From NCBI GenBank assembly GCA_026770585.1, contig MU646523.1:406123-416864 (forward strand): a stretch of DNA of 10,742 nt, written 5' to 3'. The translations under genes were made by a program, and so were the position numbers. The stretch is from Baffinella frigidus. Lineage: Eukaryota; Cryptophyceae; Cryptomonadales; Baffinellaceae. Below are positions 5,692 to 10,742 of this stretch, one piece after another (position 1 is the first letter of the stretch; the number at the start of each line of letters is the position of its first letter). The notes under the pieces were generated by a model that worked only from the letters and a program-made list of their open reading frames with translations, ran no database searches and had not been told where the DNA came from.

Positions 5692-5831
5692 TTATCCGGG
5701 GAAACCTATTTTTCTTTCATCTGATGGCAACGAAAATTACTACACAATTCGTTCTTACTAGTAATATTAAAACAATCGTGCAGGAATTTTCATCGGAATC
5801 AAATGAAAGAAAAACAGGTTTCCCCGGATAA
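5692..5831 (-). mobile_element. 140-bp foldback element, copy B, with 4-bp target duplication GAAT
   Basis: It has the same ends (TTATCCGGGGAAACC) and the same 140-bp length as copy A, with the loop in reverse orientation. GAAT flanks both sides (5688-5691 and 5832-5835). The uninterrupted right arm of the host foldback reads CCGAATCG where the left arm reads CCGAAT, insertion, GAAT. This gives an empty-site comparison within the same molecule and supports real transposition. Confidence 0.92.
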
Positions 5832-5967
5832 GAATAGTGCGGGTACTCAGCCTGCCCTGCATTTAAAGCCCCCAGCTGATTTCCCCTCAATCTAAGCTTT
5901 CTGGGGGTAAATAAAAGGCGGCATGTAGTAAGCCGGCCCGGCTTAGTTCTCCTCAACCATAGCCTTC

Positions 5968-6072
5968 TATCCCTCAAGTGGCCAGTAGACGCATACGCTC
6001 TACGGTAGGGCCCTAGGACCTGCCTAGGACCTCTCGGCTGTCAAATTTGAACGCCTGGCCACTTGAGGGATA
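5968..6072 (-). mobile_element. MITE-like element, ATCCCTYAAGTGGC family, copy 2 (inverted)
   Basis: The ends TATCCCTCAAGTGGCCAG (5968-5985) and CTGGCCACTTGAGGGATA (6055-6072) are perfect inverted repeats. The core CTACGGTAGGGCCCTAGGAC is the reverse complement of the core of copies 1 and 3. It sits at the symmetry centre of the large foldback. Confidence 0.85.
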
Positions 6073-6318
6073 CGTGGCCGGCTTATTACCTGCCGCCTTT
6101 TATTTACCCCCAGGAAGCTTAGATTGAGGGGAAATCAGCTGGGGGCTTTAAATGCAGGGCAGGCTGAGTACCCGTACGATTCGGTCTCGTCAATTTGACG
6201 AGACCGGAAGTCAACTCCCCGGGGTTTGGGTGCAAACCCGTCAACTTTTAGAGAGCAAACGATCAGTCAACCCCAGTCAGGCAGAGCTAGATAGTCAAGA
6301 GTCGTGGGACTCGCGTAC

Positions 6319-6458
6319 TTATCCGGGGAAACCTATTTTCCTTGAGTTGGACATCAACGAAAATTACTACACAAATGTTTTAATATTACTGGTAAGAATG
6401 AGTTGTGTAGTAATTTTCGTTGATGCCACACTAAAGAAAAGTAGGTTTCCCCGGATAA
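6319..6458 (+). mobile_element. 140-bp foldback element, copy C, with 4-bp target duplication GTAC
   Basis: It has the same ends and the same 140-bp length, with the loop in the orientation of copy A (TTTAATATTACTGGTAAGAA). GTAC flanks both sides (6315-6318 and 6459-6462). Because GTAC is self-complementary and the flanks pair a little further (GCGTAC with GTACGC), the exact border is slightly less certain than in copies A and B. It lies 29 bp after the large foldback. Confidence 0.88.
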
Positions 6459-7096
6459 GTACGCACCCGCGTCCCAGCCACCCTAGGGGGCACTCACGGG
6501 TCATTCTGCGTCTTGAGCTGCAGCGCAAGCCCACGCACACCCCCACGGCGCTGCAGCGCCGTGCTCCCCGTCGCCGGTCGCGGGAGGAGGGAGAGCGGCG
6601 CGAAGGCCGCGGCGCAGGGGAGGAGGAGGAGGAGGGGGAGGAGACGTGTGGACGTCATGTCTGCTCCTGCACATCGCCACCAAAAGAGAGTTGAAGGGCT
6701 TTGTAGCAGGATTCTGCGCCGTCCCTAAAGCCAGGAGTCTGCTGCAGCGTCCAAAGGTTCCAAGGTTACTAGCATGAGTACAGGCAGGGAGGTCTCAATC
6801 AGTGAGAGATGCTACGCGCAGCATCCACCCCGTTCTCGTGAGCAGCCCCCCCTGTATCTGCCTCCAGGCCCCGAGCACCCATCTCTCTCTGCCCTTCCAG
6901 CGCACTGAGCAGGCGCGATGCGCCCCATCGGCATCCGATGAATGGAAGCATCCCGACGAAAGGGGGCACATAGAGCTTTGAGACGCATCAGAGGGGCGCG
7001 ATGGGGGGCACCTTACCTCGATCGTCAAGCGGACTGGGCAACAGGAAGCCACGAACAAGAGTGGACCTTTGGGAAATTCCTTAGGAATACAATTTC
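6459..7096. other. GC-rich region before the RGG frame; possible 5' exon sequence
   Basis: Composition changes here to GC-rich and less repetitive. A perfect 20-bp palindrome is at 6544-6563 (CACGGCGCTG and its complement) and a GGA-rich run at about 6617-6642. An ATG at 6657 opens a 23-codon frame (MSAPAHRHQKRVEGLCSRIL and three more residues), which could be a first exon of the downstream frame, but splice sites cannot be decided by eye. Longer open frames on both strands show no domain I recognise. Confidence 0.35.
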
Positions 7097-7196
7097 GGGG
7101 ATCTCCGATTCGATTTTGGTGTATCTTAAAGGGTAGTTTCATATCTAACCATCGATTGTGGCCTTAAGATACACCAAAATAGAATCGGAGATCTCC
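7097..7196. mobile_element. 100-bp foldback element
   Basis: The arms of about 35 bp, 7097-7131 and 7161-7196, share GATCTCCGATTC and ATTTTGGTGTATCTTAA. The loop is about 29 nt. It is a single copy in this window. If a gene spans 6657-8203, this element would lie in an intron. Confidence 0.8.
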
Positions 7197-7240
7197 TGGT
7201 CAATTTTTCATGGTCAAATTTACGAATCTCGTCCTGCCGG

Positions 7241-7286
7241 GACGCTTGCTTCCAGCGCCCTCGGACGCTTGCTTCCAGCGCCCTCG
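7241..7286 (+). repeat. 23-bp perfect tandem duplication
   Basis: GACGCTTGCTTCCAGCGCCC plus TCG occurs twice back to back. The ATG at 7298 follows 11 bp later. Confidence 0.95.
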
Positions 7287-7297
7287 CTCTCCCGGAG

Positions 7298-8203
7298 ATG
7301 ACGCCAACGCGTCGAGACGCATTCCTCGTGGCGCTGACCATCGCCTTTCTGCCGATCTCCTCGAGCATCACATCGCCATGCCCTCACAGACCGCTGCGGG
7401 CGAGAGCACGCGGCAGAGCGGACCCGGCTCTCTTCCTGCTGCGCCCACCGCTAGCCAATGATCGTGCCTGCAGCGAGGGTGCTGGCTCGACGTGGGGGCA
7501 TCGCATCACCGTTGCAGGGGAAGAGCGGCAGGCGCAGCACCTCAGGATCCCCGGGAAGGAAAGCACACCACGGAAGCGGACCGGGGAAGATAGCTGTGAG
7601 ACGCCAAGCGGGGCGGAGGGAGAACTGTTTGAGCGTATGCGGGGGGCTGCGCTGGGACGGATGCGGGGTGGGGGGGACGACAGGGGTTGGCACCGGCCGC
7701 CAGGAGATGACTACGGCGGGGACTACCCTCCTGGTCAGCGCCAGGATTGGCAGTATCCTCCACCTCCCGACTCTGCAGGACCGCAAGGGGGGGGTGGGGG
7801 GGGCTACTATCAAGGGCAAGCGCCCGTGCAAGGGGGTGTGCGTGGGGGCTGGGATGTACGGGGGCGCGGATCGGGGTATGGGGGGAGGGGGGGCTACGGT
7901 GGGCGGGGCGGGGGCGACGGCAGGGAGGGTGGATGGAGGGGAGGGGGCTACCAGGGGCGAGGGCGGGGTGGGGGGTTCAGGAGACCGTGGAGGGGGCCTT
8001 GGCGCGGCAGATACGGTACAGCCGCGCCCCTCTCTCCCGCGTGGCAAGGGATGCCTGGCTCTGCCTCACTCGGGTCCACCGACTATCCTCAAGTTGCCAT
8101 GCTGGCGTTGCGGCGGTCAACTCCGTCCAACTTTGGAGCGGGAAAGAGCCCGGGCTCACCAATGCGCCCGACATCGAAAGCGGAAACTAGCTCTGCCCTA
8201 TGA
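7298..8203 (+). CDS. putative Gly/Arg-rich (RGG-box) protein, ends uncertain
   Basis: This is a 301-codon open frame. Residues 1-110 are low in recognisable features, and the first 30 look like a hydrophobic stretch that may be accidental. From about residue 110 the sequence becomes protein-like: a charged segment (GELFERMRGAALGRMRGG), a Pro/Tyr/Asp segment (PPGDDYGGDYPPGQRQ, then WQYPPPPDS), and an RGG/RG domain at about 180-240 with repeated GYGGRGG, GGYQGRGRGGGF and RPWRGPWRGRYG. Such domains bind RNA and drive condensation in fibrillarin-, nucleolin- and hnRNP-type proteins, usually next to a folded domain, which is not visible here. The final residues and the stop lie inside the TAGCTCTGCC element at 8188, so the true C-terminus may differ. 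It may be one exon of a larger gene. Confidence 0.4.
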   Translation: MTPTRRDAFLVALTIAFLPISSSITSPCPHRPLRARARGRADPALFLLRPPLANDRACSEGAGSTWGHRITVAGEERQAQHLRIPGKESTPRKRTGEDSCETPSGAEGELFERMRGAALGRMRGGGDDRGWHRPPGDDYGGDYPPGQRQDWQYPPPPDSAGPQGGGGGGYYQGQAPVQGGVRGGWDVRGRGSGYGGRGGYGGRGGGDGREGGWRGGGYQGRGRGGGFRRPWRGPWRGRYGTAAPLSPAWQGMPGSASLGSTDYPQVAMLALRRSTPSNFGAGKSPGSPMRPTSKAETSSAL

Positions 8204-8312
8204 ATCTGGTTTCTTCCAAATGAGGAGACCTGCAGTTGATTCTCCTGTGTTGTGGTACAGATCCTTCGACTTTTGACGTGAACGATCTGTCAACCCGACT
8301 GAGGCAGAGCTA
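8188..8312. mobile_element. 125-bp element, TAGCTCTGYC family
   Basis: The left end is TAGCTCTGCCC (8188-8198) and the right end is its inverted form (GGCAGAGCTA, 8303-8312), both bounded by TA. Only about 10 bp pair. The right 45 bp resemble the right end of the ~700-bp foldback (TAGCTCTGCC, then GGGTTGAC and GATCGTT on the minus strand), so it may be a deleted or recombined relative. It supplies the stop codon of the RGG frame. Confidence 0.7.
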
Positions 8313-8322
8313 GGGAGCATGC

Positions 8323-8425
8323 ATCCCTTAAGTGGCAAGCTGGTCAAATCTGACCCGCAAGAGGTCCTAGGCAGGTCCTGGGGCCCTACCGTAGGGTGTA
8401 TGCGCCTACTCGCCACTTGAGTGAT
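8323..8425 (+). mobile_element. MITE-like element, ATCCCTTAAGTGGC family, copy 3
   Basis: The ends are ATCCCTTAAGTGGC (8323-8336) and GCCACTTGAGTGAT (8412-8425). The core AGGTCCTAGGCAGGTCCTGG, then GGCCCTACCGTAGGGTGTA, matches copy 1 in orientation. The length of 103 bp equals copy 1. It begins 10 bp after the previous element. Confidence 0.8.
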
Positions 8426-8493
8426 ATCGTTTGGGTCTGGCGAGTTTGTACCAGGGGGGTATCGGAAGGGCTGGAAGTCCGCTCACTCTCATC

Positions 8494-8661
8494 CCGGACC
8501 TGAACAGATTTAATTTCGGAAACTGTCCTTCTAAACGATTCTTGGTACAAATCCAGATATTTTAAAGCCCTAAAAGTACGAATATTTTAAAGCCCTGAAA
8601 GTTCTTGGTACAAATCTTCGTTTAGAAGGACATTCCCGAAATCAAATCTATTCAGGTCCGG
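8494..8661. mobile_element. 168-bp foldback with GGTACAAATC core
   Basis: The arms of about 58 bp (8494-8551 and 8604-8661) share CCGGACCTGAA, GTCCTTCTAAACGA and a TGGTACAAA box. The centre holds two direct copies of ATATTTTAAAGCCCTRAAAG. It shares this inner module, not the outer arms, with 4295-4405. Confidence 0.82.
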
Positions 8662-8685
8662 AATTGACTCCCTAGCTCTGCCCAC

Positions 8686-8790
8686 TAATCAATTGCTTTT
8701 TGGCAACGAAAATTACTACACGATTTGCTTATACACGTAATGGTAAAGCATTTGTGTAGTAAATTTCGTTGCGCCAAAAGCATTTGATTA
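8686..8790 (-). mobile_element. 105-bp foldback sharing the core of the 140-bp family
   Basis: The outer arms (TAATCAA, then GCTTTTGGC) are unrelated to the 140-bp family. The inner arms (GGCAACGAAAATTACTACAC) and the loop (minus strand ATGCTTTACCATTAC, compare ATGCTTTAATATTAC in copy A) are clearly the same core. It starts 3 bp after a TAGCTCTGCC end at 8673-8682. No clean target duplication is seen. Confidence 0.8.
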
Positions 8791-8811
8791 ATGCTTTTAC
8801 GGACATGAACT

Positions 8812-9121
8812 CATCTCTGCCTGCGTAAAACTGGGCTCGCCACAAAAGCGTTTTAGTCGCCCGTTTGTACTTGAGTCTCTGCTCTCAATGTGTGTCCACC
8901 CTGGAGGGGACTTGCGGCCAATCCCGAATAACCCTCTATCGCAAAAGTTGACAGGATTTGTACCACTAAAATACTTATAAGACCGTTTTGTACCAGATCC
9001 ATTCATCACGGGGGACTGAGGGCTCAGTCCTTTTCAAGGGGAGTTGACTTAAGAATGCTCAAAATACCCCCACCCTGCCTCCAGGGTGGATGGCGAGCCC
9101 AGTGTTTCTCAGGCAGAGCTA
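8812..9121. mobile_element. 310-bp element, TAGCTCTGYC family, degenerate left end
   Basis: The right end 9091-9121 (minus strand TAGCTCTGCCTGAGAAACAC, then TGGGCTCGCCA) pairs with 8812-8842 (CATCTCTGCCTGCGTAAAAC, then TGGGCTCGCCA). CCACCCTGGAG (8897-8907) also pairs with CTCCAGGGTGG (9079-9089). The interior carries AAAAGTTGAC (8943-8952), TTTGTACCA twice (8957 and 8987), a small hairpin GGACTGAG/CTCAGTCC (9013-9030) and GGGGAGTTGACTTAAG. Alternatively, the intact end at 8673 is the true left end and 8686-8790 is an insertion or part of it. Confidence 0.65.
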
Positions 9122-9173
9122 GATTTGGAATGGGGGGGTCGATTCATGACCAACGCGTTGCAGGCACCTTTAC

Positions 9174-9211
9174 TTTAGGGTTTAGGGTTTAGGGTTTAGG
9201 GTTAAGGGTTT
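9174..9211 (+). repeat. interstitial TTTAGGG telomere-like block (G-rich on the + strand)
   Basis: About five TTTAGGG units in a row, the last as TTAAGGG. It is the cleanest canonical block in the window. Confidence 0.93.
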
Positions 9212-9241
9212 TGCCGTGAGACCTTCACTTTCGAGCCCTCT

Positions 9242-9339
9242 CCGCATTAAGTGTATGGTCTCTGGGGCATCGGTGGTGCTTCCCGCATTAAGTGTATGGT
9301 TCGGCATGATAATGTCGAACCATGATAATACATCGAACC
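9242..9339 (+). repeat. paired short direct repeats
   Basis: CCGCATTAAGTGTATGGT is exact at 9242-9259 and 9283-9300 (offset 41 bp). It is followed by CATGATAATGTCGAAC (9305-9320) and CATGATAATACATCGAAC (9321-9338). Confidence 0.85.
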
Positions 9340-9497
9340 GGCGGACGCGGGCGGTGCTCACACAGCGGACTTCTGACAAGAGCTATAATTGCTCCAGTGT
9401 GCCCCCAGCACGGACAGGTTGCGAGCCCCCCCACCACCACGCGGTCGTAGGTTGGAGAGACCTTGATTACCACCAACCCACACAGCGGACTTCGAAA
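9340..9497. other. no gene recognised; 15-bp direct repeat
   Basis: CACACAGCGGACTTC is exact at 9359-9373 and 9479-9493. It otherwise has unremarkable sequence with short open frames lacking recognisable domains. Confidence 0.45.
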
Positions 9498-9583
9498 GGA
9501 TTTTGAATAACCCTCAAGCGATAAGACCTACGACCCTACGGTAGGCAACCCGTAGGGACATAGGGGGGTTCCTACGGGCCCGA
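9498..9583 (-). repeat. dispersed repeat, copy 2, with attached CCCGTAGG hairpin
   Basis: 9498-9542 is the reverse complement of the window start (1-45). It continues into CGACCCTACGGTAGG and a hairpin formed by ACCCGTAGGGA (about 9548-9558) and TTCCTACGGG (about 9570-9579). Confidence 0.75.
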
Positions 9584-9730
9584 CTCAGTCGACCTAATGG
9601 CCCAACCTTGGAGCCCTTTTTTCCTGAGGCGGGCCCATCCCGGACCCGGTCCTCACACTTGAGAGCGCTGCAGGGCACCAGCAAGACTGGCGCGGGGGGG
9701 GGGGCGCGTCGCGCTACCCGTCGCAACCCT

Positions 9731-9777
9731 ACCCGGTGCCCTACCAACAAAACCCGTAGCAGCTTAAAACGGGGTTG
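9731..9777 (+). repeat. 47-bp direct repeat, copy 1
   Basis: ACCCGGTGCCCTACCAACAA onward to AGCAGCTTAAAACGGGGTTG. A second copy is at 9905-9951 with a few substitutions, an offset of 174 bp. Confidence 0.88.
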
Positions 9778-9796
9778 TTCGTCTTCACCCACCACG

Positions 9797-9871
9797 CCTA
9801 AACCCGAAACCCGAACCCGAAACCCCGAAACCCGAAACCCCGAGACCCGAAACCCCGAAACCCGAAACCCG
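9797..9871 (-). repeat. CCCGAAA/CCCCGAAA array between the 47-bp repeats
   Basis: Ten or so 7- to 8-bp units of CCCGAAA and CCCCGAAA with minor variants, starting from a single CCTAAA. The array looks like a diverged telomere-type repeat in which T is replaced by G on the C-rich strand. Confidence 0.88.
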
Positions 9872-9904
9872 GGAGCAAGTCCGAACCCCCAAATCACACA
9901 CCTT

Positions 9905-9951
9905 ACCCGGTGCTCTACCAACAAACCCGTAGCAGCTCAAAATGGGGTTTG
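9905..9951 (+). repeat. 47-bp direct repeat, copy 2
   Basis: This is the second copy of 9731-9777. On the minus strand TGGTAGAGCACCGGGT resembles part of a tRNA D arm, but no tRNA can be folded around it. Confidence 0.85.
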
Positions 9952-10634
9952 AAAACGAGCGGATACCCCCAGAAGGTGCATTTTAAAGTGTACCAGCCGT
10001 CTATTCACCCCCTGGAACGTTCAAAAGCAATAAAAAAATGCCCAACGTTGACTGTCTAGCGCCAGCATCTTGAACGTTTGCCATTGTTTGATTCTTTTCG
10101 TTGCCAACAGATGTGGAAACCGCTCTCCGCTGCCGAGCGAGGACGTGACACAATTTTAAAGGATTTTTCAATAAATCACCTGAACCCTAAGGGAAATGGA
10201 CTTTTAGAATGAAAAAGCTGAGACCGGATTTCCGGTCCTGGCTTTTAAATGAACCCCGCGTTTCCTGGATAGCGGGTAGTTACTGCCCGGGCTTGGGCAT
10301 GGGCAGGGCGGGTCAAGACCCCTTTTTAAATGTCGGTTGTAGCCCCACGTCCAGGTTTGTACGAGGGGTGGTCACGTTTCCTTCCGAAAAGCGGGCGGAA
10401 CGGCTCCAATTCCCACCAAAAATGCTTTACATGAATGAAAGGCGATTTTTAAAAGAGGGATTCATCCGCCTCGAGTGGCCGTAACAGTCGTTCGGGAGAC
10501 TTCGGGACTACGGACCTTTCATGAAAAGTCAACTTACCCTGTGGGTAGTTAGCTTTAAGGACTTTCTAACGCAAATTTGGTCACGTTACCGCTAAATCTA
10601 GGGGTTCCGAAACCCTCGAAGCCCACCGTGTGGG
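9952..10634. other. low-repeat region with one unrecognised 91-codon frame
   Basis: This is the least repetitive stretch of the window. An open frame at 10209-10484 on the plus strand (starting MKKLRPDFRSWLLNEPRVSW) has mixed amino-acid composition but no domain I recognise, and its first codons form a DNA hairpin. I do not call it a gene. No RNA gene is seen. Confidence 0.35.
10213..10246. repeat. 16-bp-arm hairpin with 2-nt spacer
   Basis: AAAAGCTGAGACCGGA (10213-10228) pairs with TCCGGTCCTGGCTTTT (10231-10246) with two mismatches. It is a candidate cruciform or RNA hairpin. Confidence 0.85.
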
Positions 10635-10742
10635 ACCCTACACCCTGCACCCTACACCCTACACCCTACACCCTACACCCTACACCCTACACCCTACACC
10701 CTACACCCTACACCCTACACCCTACACCCTACACCCTACACC
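10635..10742 (-). repeat. 7-bp ACCCTAC (CCCTACA) tandem array reaching the window edge
   Basis: About 15 near-perfect units run from 10635 to the last base, with one variant (CCCTGCA) near the start. The unit differs from the telomere unit CCCTAAA by one base. The strand order (C-rich strand reading toward the right edge) is the reverse of what a right-hand chromosome end would show. The array continues beyond the window. Confidence 0.95.

Larger units (their letters stand above)
5588..6289. mobile_element. ~700-bp nested foldback, TAGCTCTGYC family, left end truncated
   Basis: The arms run from 5588 to about 5940 and from about 6073 to 6289. They pair through CTGACT(A/G)GGGTTGACTGAT, the GGTCTCGTCAAATTGACGAG box, CAGCCTGCCCTGCATTTAAAG and GGGGGTAAATAAAAGGCGGC. 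After removing the 140-bp insertion and its duplication from the left arm, the arms are about 211 and 217 bp. The right end is a complete TAGCTCTGCC (minus strand) bounded by TA. The left end has lost it and is joined to the GCCGATG repeat. A separate 105-bp element occupies the centre (5968-6072). Removing both insertions leaves an element of roughly 450 bp without a coding frame of note. Confidence 0.88.

Noticed and set aside
6152-6694. 180-codon open frame on the plus strand
   Set aside because: It runs through the right arm of the large foldback and the whole of copy C, then into GC-rich sequence; a patchwork of repeats.
7451-8047. 198-codon Pro-rich open frame on the minus strand
   Set aside because: It is the complement of the GC-rich RGG region, and the Pro-rich composition follows from complementary Gly codons.
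9905-9951. tRNA-like TTGGTAGAGCACCGGGT on the minus strand
   Set aside because: It resembles a D-arm end, but no acceptor stem, anticodon arm or T arm can be placed, and the second copy at 9731 is altered in the same box.
10209-10484. 91-codon open frame (MKKLRPDFRSW...)
   Set aside because: There is no recognisable domain, and its start lies in a DNA hairpin; kept only as a note within the low-repeat region.
10635-10742. True chromosome terminus
   Set aside because: The C-rich strand orientation is opposite to a right-hand telomere, and the unit is a variant of the canonical repeat.

Overview
This window looks like repeat-dense nuclear DNA from a eukaryote. The evidence is several interstitial blocks of the TTTAGGG/CCCTAAA telomere type found in green algae, plants and several other protist lineages, a GA microsatellite, tandem arrays, and at least a dozen foldback (palindromic) elements. 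There is no bacterial-style gene packing, operon, rRNA or convincing tRNA. An alga or related protist is plausible, but the sequence does not fix the taxon.

Layout: 1-930 holds degenerate TTGAC-rich repeats and a 181-bp foldback between 28-bp direct repeats. 931-1504 holds three foldback elements of three families. 1567-2356 is satellite-like (telomere-type runs, a 32/40-bp tandem array, a 12-bp array, a GA tract). 2568-2925 holds a foldback and a 28-bp perfect palindrome. 3131-4205 is a modular satellite with one inverted unit and five to six direct units, each carrying the same short coding-like fragment. 4236-4745 holds three foldbacks. 4781-5519 contains three successive direct-repeat pairs, each offset by about 185 bp. 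5588-6458 is a nest: a ~700-bp foldback with a 140-bp foldback inserted in its left arm and a third family at its centre, followed by another 140-bp copy. 6459-8187 is the only gene-like part, ending in a Gly/Arg-rich (RGG) reading frame. 8188-9121 is another cluster of foldbacks. 9174-10742 has more telomere-like and degenerate repeats and ends inside a 7-bp CCCTACA array that runs off the window.

Only one coding region (7298-8203, RGG-box) has moderate support, and its ends are uncertain. No transposase or reverse transcriptase reading frame was seen, so the foldback elements appear non-autonomous. The strongest observation is a family of three foldbacks, each exactly 140 bp, flanked by different 4-bp duplications (GGCT, GAAT, GTAC). 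Its core is shared with a fourth element that has unrelated outer arms. A second family is marked by nine ends reading TAGCTCTGYC, all bounded by TA. Together these suggest a modular, nested population of MITE-like palindromes.
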